Part shown: positions 18,071-27,196 of the stretch, in pieces
How positions within the stretch are numbered: position 1 is the first letter of the stretch
Layout of the letters: each line of letters starts with the position of its first letter
Origin: Planctomycetota bacterium
GTDB lineage: Bacteria; Planctomycetota; UBA1135; UBA2386
Length of the DNA stretch: 43,567 bases
Assembly (NCBI GenBank): GCA_028281765.1
Contig: JANQJF010000105.1
Location: 1 to 43,567, forward strand
Reading direction: 5' to 3'
The notes under the pieces: model-generated
What the model was told of the DNA's origin: nothing
Seen by the model: the letters and a program-made list of their open reading frames with translations, nothing else
Database searches by the model: none
Made by a program: the position numbers and the translations under genes

Positions 18071-18754
18071 ATGCAGGCATTCGACTCCACCAGCTGGTCG
18101 CTCGTTCTCGGAGCGGCACGTGCGGTGCCCGAGGAACGAGATCGGTTCTGCGCGCGCTACGAGCCGGTGATTCGCGCGTATTTCTCGGCGAGGTGGCGAC
18201 TGCCGGTCCAGCACGATCGGGTCTCCGATGGTTCTCAGGAAGTCTTCGTGCGCTGTTTCCAGCCTGGTGGTGCGCTCGAGCGCGTCGATCCGAAGCGGCC
18301 GGCGGGGTTCCGTGCCTATTTGCGAGGGTTGGTGAGCAACGTGGCCTCCGAGATCGAGCGCCGCCGCCGTCGCCGCGCGGTCGTCGAGCTCGGTCCGGAC
18401 TCCGAGCTTTGCGATGTGGTCGGCTCTGCGCGTACGGCGTCGGCTGCGTTCGATCACGCCTGGGCCGCGATGGTCACGGCCGAGGCCTGGCGTGTCGTGG
18501 CCGGACGTATGCTCACCAAGCGCGAGGGCAGCGAGCGCCTCGCGGTCCTGCGAATGCGCTACGTCGATGGGATCAAGCCGCGCGAGATCCAGCGCGAGCT
18601 GGGTTTCGAGGACGTCGACGACGTCTATCGGATCATCGCGACCGGTCGCTACCAGTTCCGCATCGCGATGCTGAGCGTCATGGCATCGTACTACCCCGAT
18701 CTGTCGCCGCTCGAGCTCGAAGAGAAGTGCCAGGAACTCACCGAGCTGTTGTGA
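18071..18754 (+). CDS. ECF-type sigma factor linked to a Ser/Thr kinase
   Basis: 227 residues. Region 2 is readable as RFCARYEPVIRAYFSARW...DGSQEVFVRCF, and AFRAYLRGLVSNVASEIERRRRRR gives the helix before the linker. Region 4 is divergent (AVLRMRYVDGIKPREIQRELGF) and is followed by about 50 extra residues that I do not recognise, ending EKCQELTELL. This long-tailed ECF type is common in planctomycetes beside Ser/Thr kinases. The kinase gene starts 7 nt after the stop, so they are one operon. No anti-sigma gene is present; kinase phosphorylation of the sigma factor is a plausible control, by analogy with kinase-linked ECF groups. Confidence 0.85.
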   Translation: MQAFDSTSWSLVLGAARAVPEERDRFCARYEPVIRAYFSARWRLPVQHDRVSDGSQEVFVRCFQPGGALERVDPKRPAGFRAYLRGLVSNVASEIERRRRRRAVVELGPDSELCDVVGSARTASAAFDHAWAAMVTAEAWRVVAGRMLTKREGSERLAVLRMRYVDGIKPREIQRELGFEDVDDVYRIIATGRYQFRIAMLSVMASYYPDLSPLELEEKCQELTELL

Positions 18755-18761
18755 GCTTCTG

Positions 18762-21700
18762 ATGCACGACCGCGACGAGTCCTCGAACGACTTCGTAAGT
18801 CGGGGTTTGAGTTCGATTCTGAAGCGGTTCACCGACGGCGAGCTCGCCGCGGCGTCGCCGGGTCGAGTGGAGTCCTCCGCCGAGCGACGCGCCGACCCCG
18901 AACCGCTGCCGGAGAAGATCGCCGGCTACCCTGTCGAAGGCCTCATCGGTCGAGGCGGCATCGGCCTGGTCTATCGGGCGACGGACCCGGAGCTCGGCCG
19001 GACGTGTGCGATCAAGGTCCTCGCGCGTCGCCACGCGGAGGATGCCGACCTGCTGCGGCGGTTTCGCGATGAGGCCCGGGTCTGCAGTCAGCTCCAACAT
19101 CCTGGCGTGGTCCCGATCCATCGGATCGGGACACTGGATGACGGTCGTCCGTTCTTCGTCATGAGAATCGTCGAGGGGGAGACGCTCGCAGAACTGCTGC
19201 AGGCACAGCTCGAGCTCGAGCGTAGCGAGCGTGGTCTGTTGCAGATCTTCGCGAAGGTCTGCCAGACGGTCGCGTTCGCGCACGCACGCGGGGTCGTTCA
19301 CGGCGATCTGAAACCGGCCAACGTCATGGTCGGTGCGTTCGGAGAGATCCAGGTCATGGACTGGGGGTTCGCGCGCGTTGTCGATCCCGACAAGGTGCCG
19401 ACACTCGAGCCAAGGGATCCCGATTCGGAGAGCGCGCGCCACGTGCTCGGAACACCCGCCTACATGGCGCCTGAGCAGGCACGTGGCGATGACGACGGCG
19501 TCGTCGCTCGCACGGACGTGTTCGGACTCGGCGCGATGCTGTGCGAGATCCTGACCGGAGAAGCGCCGTACGTCGGAGCCACCCGCGACGAGCTGCATCT
19601 TCACGCGGCGCAGGGCTGGACGCAGGGCGCGGAGGAGCGCCTGCGCGCGTGTGGCGCCGATCAGCGACTCATCGATCTGACCCTGCGCTGCTTGAGCAAG
19701 CGACCGGAGGACCGACCGGAGAGCGCCAGCGTGATCGACGGGGAGATCTCGGCGTACCTCGAGTCAGTCGAGGCGCGCGCTCGTGAGTTGCAGCAGGAGG
19801 TAGGGGAGGCGCGAGCCGTGGCGTTGCAGGAGCGGCGGGCGCGGCTCATGACGTTGGCATTCGGCGCCTCCGTGGTGTTGATGACGTTGATCGGGGCAGC
19901 GGCGTGGCTGTGGATCCGTCACGATCGGGACGTGCGGCGGAGCGAAGTTCGCATTCTCGTGGACGCCGAGCTCGACGCTGCGTCGCGCCTTCACGAGCGT
20001 GCGCTGAGTCAGTCGCCGGACAAGCTGGAACACTGGCAGTCCGCGATTGCGGCCGCCGAGCGTGCGCGCGCGCTCGCTGCTGCGGAGGATGGCTTGGGCG
20101 GTGCGAACGCGCGGGCTCGCTCGTTGCTGGTCGAGATGCGGGCACAGTACGAGGATGCGCAGGGGGTCCGAGCGACGTTGCACTGGCTCGAAGAAGTGCG
20201 CCCGCACATGACCGACGATCGTCGTGGAACGGGCCTCGACGAGAGCTACGTGAAGGGGTTTGCCGAGCACGGTTTCGACGTGATGGATGGCGATGTCGAG
20301 GCCATCGCGAGCACGATCCGCTCGAGTCCGATCCGGGAGTCGATCGTCGTTGCACTCGATGACTGGATGCGGCTACGGCGCAAGCGTGATCCCGACAACC
20401 GAGAGGTGTGGCATCGTCTCGTGCGGATCGCGGAACGCGCGGATCCGGACCCGTGGCGGAACCGCCTCCGGGACGCGGCGAGCAACGATGATGGGCCGTC
20501 CCTCGTGCAGCTCGCCCACGGCGCGGAAGTCGCGAGCGAGGCTGCGCCGACGATCAGTCTCCTCGCGAAGTATCTGAACGACGTCGGGGAGTCCGACGTC
20601 GCCATCGAGCTTCTCCGGAAGAGCCTTGCGAGGTATCCGCGAGATGTCTGGATGATGCACGACCTCGCGCGCATGCTCGGGTCTAAGGATCCCAAGAGCG
20701 AGGAGGCGCTCGGACTGCAGCTTGCGGCGACTGCACTGCGGCCGGACAGCCCCCACATGCTCACCGACTACGCGCACGGCCTGATTACGGCGAGGGCGTT
20801 CGACCGCGCCGAGGCGGTGCTGGACCGGGCCGTGAGCCTCGATCCGGAGTATCAGCGCGCGTGGCGGTACCTGTCGTGGGTGCGTGTGTCCCGCGGTCGA
20901 CTGAAACGGGCCGCCCGTGCGGCAGACGAGGCGATCGCTCGCGGCGGGGCCTTCGAGTTCGAAGCACTTCGACTCCGATCCCAGGCGTCGATCGCGACGC
21001 CAGCGATAGCGGTGGCCTACGCGGAGCGTGCGCTCGAACTGCAGCCCGAGGATGAGTCGTCGCGGCTCGCGTTGTGGAGTGCGCTCGAGTCGGCACGAGA
21101 GTGGACACGGCTGGAGAATGAGCACCGTCGGGAGCTCGAGAAGCAGCCGGACGACACGACGTTGCTTGCCTCGCTCGCGTGGATCATCGCGTATCAGCTC
21201 CGATTCGACGAGGCGCTCGACGTGTTTCGCTCGCTCGCCGAGGAGGGGGTGGATCACGGTGCTGCGGTTTCCCGGATCCAGCGTTGGCAGGGTTTCGTGG
21301 GAAGCCTGGATGCGGCGACAGCCGGTGAGATCCGGGTCGGACCCGACGAGTGGGCCTGGTACGCCGATCTCCGTTGGCTCCAGGGCCGCGCCAGAGAGGC
21401 GATGGATCTCTATTCGAAGGCCTGGACCGAGAATCGCAGCGGCTTCGTGGGCCATTTCCACTACGCGATGAGTGCTGCCGCGGCTGTCGGGCGAACATCG
21501 TCCGATGTCGCGCGCAATGCGCGGGATCGAGCGCACGAGTGGTTGACGGTCGAGCTCTCCCTTGGGCGGGAGTTGGCCAAGGGTGACGAACGGACCCCGG
21601 ACAGCTTGGTCGGGTGGGTTCGCATGGTGCGCAAGATCCTCGGCGACTACTTCGACGAGGCTCCGTCGTTCATGACTCGCGAAGAGAGCACGAGTTGGCA

Positions 21701-21770
21701 ATCTCTTGGAGCAGAGCTCGTGTCGTTCGAACGCGATTTGTTGCGGCGTAAACATTCGAGTGGGCGCTGA
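18762..21770 (+). CDS. membrane Ser/Thr protein kinase with C-terminal TPR region
   Basis: 1002 residues. The PknB-type kinase spans ~50-335: glycine loop GRGGIG (63-68), Lys85 (AIKVL), Glu104, HGDLKPANV (catalytic loop, 180-188), DWG instead of DFG (200-202), and GTPAYMAPEQ (230-239). The HGD and DWG variants occur in many planctomycete kinases and keep the catalytic Asp and metal Asp. A charged stretch with likely coiled coil (~335-360) leads to one membrane helix (~362-385). The remaining ~600 residues are TPR-like helical pairs (for example LLRKSLARYPRDVWMMHDLARML and ALRPDSPHMLTDYAHGL), predicted outside the cytoplasm. The upstream ECF factor is the obvious output. The sensory ligand is unknown. 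Confidence 0.93.
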   Translation: MHDRDESSNDFVSRGLSSILKRFTDGELAAASPGRVESSAERRADPEPLPEKIAGYPVEGLIGRGGIGLVYRATDPELGRTCAIKVLARRHAEDADLLRRFRDEARVCSQLQHPGVVPIHRIGTLDDGRPFFVMRIVEGETLAELLQAQLELERSERGLLQIFAKVCQTVAFAHARGVVHGDLKPANVMVGAFGEIQVMDWGFARVVDPDKVPTLEPRDPDSESARHVLGTPAYMAPEQARGDDDGVVARTDVFGLGAMLCEILTGEAPYVGATRDELHLHAAQGWTQGAEERLRACGADQRLIDLTLRCLSKRPEDRPESASVIDGEISAYLESVEARARELQQEVGEARAVALQERRARLMTLAFGASVVLMTLIGAAAWLWIRHDRDVRRSEVRILVDAELDAASRLHERALSQSPDKLEHWQSAIAAAERARALAAAEDGLGGANARARSLLVEMRAQYEDAQGVRATLHWLEEVRPHMTDDRRGTGLDESYVKGFAEHGFDVMDGDVEAIASTIRSSPIRESIVVALDDWMRLRRKRDPDNREVWHRLVRIAERADPDPWRNRLRDAASNDDGPSLVQLAHGAEVASEAAPTISLLAKYLNDVGESDVAIELLRKSLARYPRDVWMMHDLARMLGSKDPKSEEALGLQLAATALRPDSPHMLTDYAHGLITARAFDRAEAVLDRAVSLDPEYQRAWRYLSWVRVSRGRLKRAARAADEAIARGGAFEFEALRLRSQASIATPAIAVAYAERALELQPEDESSRLALWSALESAREWTRLENEHRRELEKQPDDTTLLASLAWIIAYQLRFDEALDVFRSLAEEGVDHGAAVSRIQRWQGFVGSLDAATAGEIRVGPDEWAWYADLRWLQGRAREAMDLYSKAWTENRSGFVGHFHYAMSAAAAVGRTSSDVARNARDRAHEWLTVELSLGRELAKGDERTPDSLVGWVRMVRKILGDYFDEAPSFMTREESTSWQSLGAELVSFERDLLRRKHSSGR

Positions 21771-21863
21771 ACTTCCTGCTCGTTTTTTCGCGGGATGCCG
21801 CGGCTCGGGCCAAGGGACCTTCGATCGCATCGATCTTCCCCCTGGCAATTCATCAGCCCTGGT

Positions 21864-24800
21864 ATGCGCACAACTTGCACCATCCTCGCAGTTCTCTTGG
21901 CTTCATCCGTCGTTCCGTCACAGGCCGTGACGTCGCTGGGTGATCTCAACCCGACACCGACGACGAGAGAGCCGAGCTCCGTCGATCCGTTCGAGTGGCC
22001 CTACAACCCCGGAAGGCTGCTCAACGACCCGTTCTCGTTCCGCATCTTCTTCGTCGCCGAGGGAGCGAACGGCATCGAGCTCTACTCGGTGACCCCGACG
22101 ATTCCCTCGGTGTCACCGACGTTGACCGACGTTCGGCCCGGGCCCGGCTCGTCGCTGCCCGGTGGCCTGACGGCCTTCAACAACCGGGTCTACTTCTTCG
22201 CGGACGACGGGACGCACGGCCGCGAACTCATGGTCGTCAACGGACAAACGCCGAACACGGCGACGCTCGTCAAGGACATCAACCCCGGGCCGGTCGGTTC
22301 GACGCTCGGGGACGGCGAGGGCTTCAGCCAGGACCCGCATGAGTACGGCGCGATGGTGGAGTTCAACGGCATGCTCTACTTCGTCGTCGATGCGCCGGGA
22401 GTCGCGGGACTCTGGCGAACGGACGGAACCGATGCCGGCACGACTCAGGTCTTGGCCTGCACGCCGATGCCCCCGGGCCAGGGCACGAGTAGCGACGCGG
22501 ACTTCCCGCTGTCGACGGAGCGCAAGCAGCGCGTTGTCACGACTGCGACGCACGTGTTCTGGGCAGCCGACGACAACAGCGGACTCGGCTTCGAGCTCTG
22601 GAGCTACGACGGCACGAACCTCATCCCGGCCGACATCAACGCCGGACCGGGTGACTCGAACCCGGACGGACTGACCGCATGGGGCGGCGACTGCTACTGC
22701 CGCGCGGACGACGGCAGCACTGGCGTCGAGTTGTTCAAGGCCTCCGGGGGTGGTGCCGTGGTCCAAGTCGCGGACCTCGAGGTCGGCGCCGGCGACTCGG
22801 AACCCGGTGGGTTCTTCGACTTCACGACGACGTCTCCGGCGTCGTCGCAGCTGCTGTTCAGCGCGACGACGAGCGCGACCGGTCGCGATCTCTACTCGAC
22901 CGACGGCAACACGATCTCGCTGGTTTCCAACTTGCAGGGTGGATCCGACTCGGACCCGAAGGGCTTCGTCCAGCTCGGCAACGAGGTGTACTACTCGGCC
23001 GAGGCCATGCAGTTCGACGCGCAGCTGTTCAAGACCGATGGCACGACCACGACGCAGCTCACCGATCAGTCGGACCTGAACGGCATCTTCGGCAACGGTG
23101 GCGGACTCCGTGGCGGCCTGATCGAGATGCAGGGCAAGCTCTACTTCTACGGTTCGGATACGTCGTTCGACACCGAGATCGTGTGCTACGACCCGGTCAC
23201 CGACGTCGTGACGCTGGTGCAGGACATCCAGCCGCCTCCCGGGAACATCTCTCCGTTCGAACTCACGATCGGTGCGCCGCTGTTCGGTACGTTCCTGTTC
23301 TTCCACTCCGGTGTGAACGGCGCCGAGCCGTACTTGACGGACGGCACGAACGTCCAGCTCGTCGACGACATCAACGCGCTTCCGCCGGGTGCGACGAACC
23401 CGTCGTTCCCTTCTCATGTCGTCAGTCTCGGAACCAAGTCCTACTTCGCCGCTCTCCAGAACGGTGAGTTCAGTTCGGGTGGCGAATGGGTCTTGTTCGA
23501 GACCGATGGCACTCCGAGTGGGACGCAGCGTGTGGCTGCGGTGCCGCCGTCGGCGTTCGCGCTCTCCCCGTTCGGGACTGCGGACTACTTCTCGAACACG
23601 ATGCTCGCGTATGAGGACAAACTCTACTTCGATTGGGCGCCGGCCGCAGGTGAGCACCACTTGTGCTCCTACGAGCCCGCGACGAACACGTTCACCGTGA
23701 TCTCGGACGGCGTGAACATGCAGGATTGGTCGGGCTTCGGTCCGGGCTCTGATCTCGCGATCGCGGCCTACAATGGGAAGATCTTCTACAACCCGAACGG
23801 TGACCTCGCGATCTACGATCCGAACGTGCCGCTGCTCCAGGGCTTCAATCCCGCACCACTTGGTGTCGGGTTGAATATCCTGAACATCCAAGTCGCCGGT
23901 GCCCGCCTCTACCTCACGGCGGATGACGGCTTGACCGGTCTCGAGCTATGGGAGAGTGATGGCACCGCGGTTGGCACCACGCGTCTGACCGACACGAACG
24001 TCGGCGGAGACGGCATGGGTATCCTCGTGGTGACCAGTTTCGGACCGTTCGTTTCCGAGGACCCGACTGCGATTGCCTTGGTCGATGACCACGTGTTGTT
24101 CTTCGCCAACGACGGCGCGACGCCGGGTCGGGAGCTCTACGTCTACGACCGGGCGAACCCGGGAGTGACCAAGGTTCTCGCGGGCGGTCATCCGCTCAAC
24201 AGTCGCGGCCTCGACGACGCGCGCTTCCAGATGCTGGACGGCGAGGCCTACTTCATGGCCGACGACGGCAACACCGGAGTCGAGCTGTGGAAGTACGGCG
24301 GTGGCGTGGCGACGCTGGTCGCCGACGTCAACCCGAGCGGCGACGGGTACCCACTCGGCAGCTTCACGACGCGCACACCGAATCCCGCCGCCGTCGACGG
24401 AAAGATCGTGTTCGCGGCGACCGATGGATCCTCGGGTATCGAACTCTGGGCGACGACCGGTCCGGGCAACCTGACGCAGCTTGCCGACATCAATCTCGGG
24501 TTCCTGGGCAGTGACATCCGGTTCCTTCGCTCGATCGGTTCGGGACAGGCCTACTTCACGGCATCGAACGCGAGCAACGGGGCCGAGCTCTGGACGACGG
24601 ACGGGACTCCCGGCGGCACGCTCCGGTTGACGGACATTCAGCCGAGTTCCGGCAGCGGTATCGTCGACATCTTCGACGCGAACATCGCATACGTGCCGGG
24701 TGGTGTGCTGTTCCGCGCGGACGACGGTGTCGAGGGCACCGAACTGTGGCACGTGCAGTCGAGCGCGGTTTCGTTCCCGCTGAAGACGTCGTATCCGGCG

Positions 24801-25265
24801 GGACGGCTTGTCGCGCAACCGAGCCCGCCGACGGTCGGTGGTGTCGTCGACGCGCCGGCGCTCGAGGCGACGCTTCTCCCCGAGCCCGAGTTGCACGTGA
24901 CCGACGCCGAGATCGGCATGAACATGGAGATGTCGATCAGCGGCACGCAGGCAGCGTCGCTTGCGGCGATCTGGATCAGCGCGCCGCAGGACCCGATGAA
25001 CTCGCTGGGTCCCGTCTTCGGCGCTCCCCCCGGGGACCCGCTGCCGATCTACGTCGACCTGGGGCTCCTCTTCGCGACGTTCTCGCCGTCGGGCCAGACC
25101 GGCGACACGTTCGACTTCCCGCCGTTCCCGGTTCCCGTCAACCCGTCGATCCAGTCGCTGACGTTCGCGATGCAGGGGCTCGTCGTGCAGCCCAATGGGC
25201 GCTCGTTCCTCGGGATCACGACGATCGCGTTCACGAATGCGGTGTTCGTGAAGCCGGGGTTCTGA
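21864..25265 (+). CDS. secreted ELWxxDGT-repeat protein with a recurrent C-terminal beta domain
   Basis: 1133 residues. The ATG at 21864 opens a clear signal peptide (MRTTCTILAVLLASSVVPSQA); an in-frame ATG at 21795 does not. The body consists of about sixteen repeats in the ELWxxDGTxxGT style, clear examples being GLWRTDGTDAGTTQ, ELWESDGTAVGTTR and ELWTTDGTPGGTLR, each with an FxADDGxxGxE partner strand. These repeats predict a large beta-propeller or beta-solenoid surface protein. The last ~125 residues are a different beta domain ending QGLVVQPN and TNAVFVKPGF, which also ends the 30459-31832 product. No catalytic residues are evident. It lies 93 nt downstream of the kinase gene; a promoter was not identified. 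Function is unknown; adhesion or extracellular matrix is a guess. Confidence 0.9.
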   Translation: MRTTCTILAVLLASSVVPSQAVTSLGDLNPTPTTREPSSVDPFEWPYNPGRLLNDPFSFRIFFVAEGANGIELYSVTPTIPSVSPTLTDVRPGPGSSLPGGLTAFNNRVYFFADDGTHGRELMVVNGQTPNTATLVKDINPGPVGSTLGDGEGFSQDPHEYGAMVEFNGMLYFVVDAPGVAGLWRTDGTDAGTTQVLACTPMPPGQGTSSDADFPLSTERKQRVVTTATHVFWAADDNSGLGFELWSYDGTNLIPADINAGPGDSNPDGLTAWGGDCYCRADDGSTGVELFKASGGGAVVQVADLEVGAGDSEPGGFFDFTTTSPASSQLLFSATTSATGRDLYSTDGNTISLVSNLQGGSDSDPKGFVQLGNEVYYSAEAMQFDAQLFKTDGTTTTQLTDQSDLNGIFGNGGGLRGGLIEMQGKLYFYGSDTSFDTEIVCYDPVTDVVTLVQDIQPPPGNISPFELTIGAPLFGTFLFFHSGVNGAEPYLTDGTNVQLVDDINALPPGATNPSFPSHVVSLGTKSYFAALQNGEFSSGGEWVLFETDGTPSGTQRVAAVPPSAFALSPFGTADYFSNTMLAYEDKLYFDWAPAAGEHHLCSYEPATNTFTVISDGVNMQDWSGFGPGSDLAIAAYNGKIFYNPNGDLAIYDPNVPLLQGFNPAPLGVGLNILNIQVAGARLYLTADDGLTGLELWESDGTAVGTTRLTDTNVGGDGMGILVVTSFGPFVSEDPTAIALVDDHVLFFANDGATPGRELYVYDRANPGVTKVLAGGHPLNSRGLDDARFQMLDGEAYFMADDGNTGVELWKYGGGVATLVADVNPSGDGYPLGSFTTRTPNPAAVDGKIVFAATDGSSGIELWATTGPGNLTQLADINLGFLGSDIRFLRSIGSGQAYFTASNASNGAELWTTDGTPGGTLRLTDIQPSSGSGIVDIFDANIAYVPGGVLFRADDGVEGTELWHVQSSAVSFPLKTSYPAGRLVAQPSPPTVGGVVDAPALEATLLPEPELHVTDAEIGMNMEMSISGTQAASLAAIWISAPQDPMNSLGPVFGAPPGDPLPIYVDLGLLFATFSPSGQTGDTFDFPPFPVPVNPSIQSLTFAMQGLVVQPNGRSFLGITTIAFTNAVFVKPGF

Positions 25266-25291
25266 TCTCCGCTTGATCCCCGCGATTTGCT

Positions 25292-25326
25292 CGAGGTGGT
25301 CCGCGGTTTCGACCCGGGCCACCTCG
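25292..25326 (+). terminator. candidate hairpin terminator after the ELWxxDGT gene
   Basis: CGAGGTGG at 25292-25299 is the exact reverse complement of CCACCTCG at 25319-25326, with a GC-rich 19-nt inner part that can pair further (CCG...CGG). It lies 27 nt after the stop codon. No strong T-run follows, so it could be a rho-assisted or non-canonical terminator or an mRNA-stabilising hairpin. Confidence 0.5.
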
Positions 25327-25362
25327 ACGCGTACGACGGCCTGAATGCGGCGGTATCGCGAT

Positions 25363-25383
25363 CCACGGAGGAGTTCTCCGTGG
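25363..25383 (+). terminator. second hairpin in the same intergenic region
   Basis: CCACGGAG (25363-25370), loop GAGTT, CTCCGTGG (25376-25383) form a perfect 8-bp stem with a 5-nt loop. It is 37 nt after the first hairpin and 150 nt upstream of the radical SAM start. It could be part of the upstream gene's transcript end or of the leader of the next gene. The remaining 25384-25535 region holds a short GGGG/CCCC pair but no recognised promoter. Confidence 0.45.
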
Positions 25384-25535
25384 CGGTTTGCTCACAATCC
25401 CCGATTCGCTCGGACGCAACGGGGGAAAGGGCACCAAATTGGGGCTAGAACCCCGTCCGGTCGACGAATCCGGTGCTACACTTCCCAGCCCTCTCTGTTG
25501 CCAACCACCTCGATTCGCACCCTCGGGCCCGCGCC

Positions 25536-27047
25536 GTGAAGATCCTATTCATCTACCCGGACATGATCACGCCAGACCCGGCGTGGCACGGTTACTACTA
25601 CGAAGGTCTCGCCATGCTCTCCGCGACCGCGAAAGCGGCCGGACACGAGACCGAGTTGCTGCATGTCTACCAGCCGATCGGTGATCAAGAGATCCTCGAT
25701 TGGGTGGAGGAGCATCGAGACGGCGACAACACGCTGCTCGCGTTCTCGGCGACGACCAACCAGTTCCACCACGTGAAGGGTTGGGCCAAGCTTCTCAAGG
25801 AGCAGACCGGGCTGCCGACGATCGTCGGCGGTATGCACCCGACGCTGTCGGCCGAAGACGCGATCAAGGCCGAGGGTGTCGACATGATCTGCTGCGGCGA
25901 TGGCGAGGACGCTCTCGCCGAGCTCGCGACGCGGATCGAGAACGGCGGTGGCCCCGAAGGCGTGCGCGGCATCTGGTTCAAGAAGGACGACGGCGACTGG
26001 GAGCGTCAGCCGCTCGCGCCGAACGTCGACGTGGACAAGGCGCCGATGCCCGACTGGGCGATCTACCCGCACTACGACAAGCTCGAGGTGATCCGCGAGC
26101 ACATCGGCATCCTGATGGGTTCGCGCGGCTGCGCCTACAACTGCGCCTACTGCTGCAACCTCGCGCTGATCAAGCAGAGCAAGGGCCGTGGCAAGTATCT
26201 CCGCTTCAAGGAGATCCCGACCTTCATCGAGGAAGCGAAGGACTACCTCGCGCGCTACCCCGAGACGCAGGGTTTCTTCTTCGAGGACGACATCTTTGGC
26301 GTGTGGAAGAAGTGGCTGCGCGAGTTCGTGCCGGCCTACAAGAAGGAGATCGGCCGCCCGTTCGGCTGCAACATGCGCCCGAACCTCGTCGACCAGGAAA
26401 TGGTCGACCTGCTCAAGGATGCGGGCTGCGTGCGCGTGCACATGGCCATCGAGGCGGGCTCGGACGAGGTGCGCAACAAAATCCTCAACCGCAAGCTGAG
26501 CCGCGAGACGCTGCTCGAGACGTTCGGCATGTTCAAAGAGGCCGGCATCCAATGCCAGTCCTACAACATCGTCGGGTCGCCGCACGAGACGGCCAGCCAG
26601 ATCCTCGAGACGGTCAAGATCAACGCCGAGATCGACCCGGAGTTCATCCAGCATTCGATCTTCTACCCGTACGAAGGCACGCCGCTCTACGACCTCGTGC
26701 ACGAGGAAGGGCTGGTTCGGCCGGACGCCGAGGTGACCGACTACTTCGCCGACACGGTCCTGCAGCAGGACTGCATCAACCGCGACCAGGTCGTGATGTT
26801 CCAGCGCCACTTCAAGGGCCTGGTCAAGCACTACCAGCGCCTCGAGAAGTGGCCGACGCCGTTCCGCAAGGTCGGCACCAAGCTCACGGATTCGTTCCTC
26901 GTCTGGACGCTCGCACCGAAGATCGTCGGCGCCGCGTCGAAGGTGAAGGGCCTGTTCAAGCGCGACCCGGCGAAGAGCAACGGCAAGCCACCCGAGGAAC
27001 CGAACGTCGAGAAGCCGCAGCAGGAAGAGCTGCAGGTGATGTGCTGA
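25536..27047 (+). CDS. B12-binding-type radical SAM enzyme, substrate unknown
   Basis: 503 residues from the GTG at 25536, chosen because it begins the first Rossmann strand (KILFIYPDM). An ATG at 25566 would cut this strand. Residues ~1-150 match the cobalamin-binding fold of the Elp3/MiaB-like radical SAM group (IVGGMHPTLS, CCGDGEDAL), though no DxHxxG base motif is visible. Cys199, Cys203 and Cys206 (CxxxCxxC) bind the 4Fe-4S cluster. FFEDDIFG, CNMRPNLVD, MAIEAGSDEVRNKILNRK and QSYNIVGSP are SPASM-free TIM-barrel markers of this class. The C-terminal ~60 residues are a Lys/Pro/Glu tail. These enzymes often modify lipids, hopanoids or natural products; the substrate cannot be told. The convergent sigma-fusion gene ends 147 nt downstream. 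Confidence 0.88.
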   Translation: MKILFIYPDMITPDPAWHGYYYEGLAMLSATAKAAGHETELLHVYQPIGDQEILDWVEEHRDGDNTLLAFSATTNQFHHVKGWAKLLKEQTGLPTIVGGMHPTLSAEDAIKAEGVDMICCGDGEDALAELATRIENGGGPEGVRGIWFKKDDGDWERQPLAPNVDVDKAPMPDWAIYPHYDKLEVIREHIGILMGSRGCAYNCAYCCNLALIKQSKGRGKYLRFKEIPTFIEEAKDYLARYPETQGFFFEDDIFGVWKKWLREFVPAYKKEIGRPFGCNMRPNLVDQEMVDLLKDAGCVRVHMAIEAGSDEVRNKILNRKLSRETLLETFGMFKEAGIQCQSYNIVGSPHETASQILETVKINAEIDPEFIQHSIFYPYEGTPLYDLVHEEGLVRPDAEVTDYFADTVLQQDCINRDQVVMFQRHFKGLVKHYQRLEKWPTPFRKVGTKLTDSFLVWTLAPKIVGAASKVKGLFKRDPAKSNGKPPEEPNVEKPQQEELQVMC

Positions 27048-27063
27048 GCGTTGCTGCGGTCAT

Positions 27064-27080
27064 TGGCTGCTCCGCAGCCA
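27064..27080 (+). terminator. hairpin just after the radical SAM stop
   Basis: TGGCTGC (27064-27070), loop TCC, GCAGCCA (27074-27080): perfect 7-bp stem 16 nt after the stop codon. No T-tract follows. It may mark the transcript end of the radical SAM gene. Confidence 0.4.
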
Positions 27081-27115
27081 TGCCGCAGCGACCTCGCATC
27101 GCTCCGCGCTGCTCG

Positions 27116-27135
27116 GTTACGCCCGCGTAACACTC
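27116..27135. repeat. inverted-repeat element, copy 1
   Basis: The element reads GTTACGC-CC-GCGTAAC followed by ACTC in one orientation: two 7-bp perfect arms around a 2-nt centre. Copy 2 (27177-27196) differs by one base in the centre. Both lie between convergent genes. Confidence 0.7.
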
Positions 27136-27176
27136 GGTAGTCGCACTTGTCTACGTGCAAAAACCGACACCCGAAC

Positions 27177-27196
27177 GTTACGCCTGCGTAACACTC
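27177..27196. repeat. inverted-repeat element, copy 2
   Basis: GTTACGC-CT-GCGTAAC followed by ACTC, 61 nt after copy 1 (start to start) and in the same orientation. It overlaps the stop codon of the convergent sigma-fusion gene by 2 nt. As RNA it could form a 6-bp stem with a 4-nt loop. Function could be termination, protein binding or a REP-like repeat; only two copies are in the window. Confidence 0.7.

Noticed and set aside
21785..21815. T-run after the kinase gene with a CGCGG-CCGCG hairpin as terminator
   Set aside because: The hairpin follows the T-run rather than preceding it, so it does not have terminator order.
22113..23891. Minus-strand frame of 592 codons opposite the ELWxxDGT gene
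   Set aside because: The plus strand has clear periodic repeats and a signal peptide; the minus frame is Arg/Glu-rich shadow.
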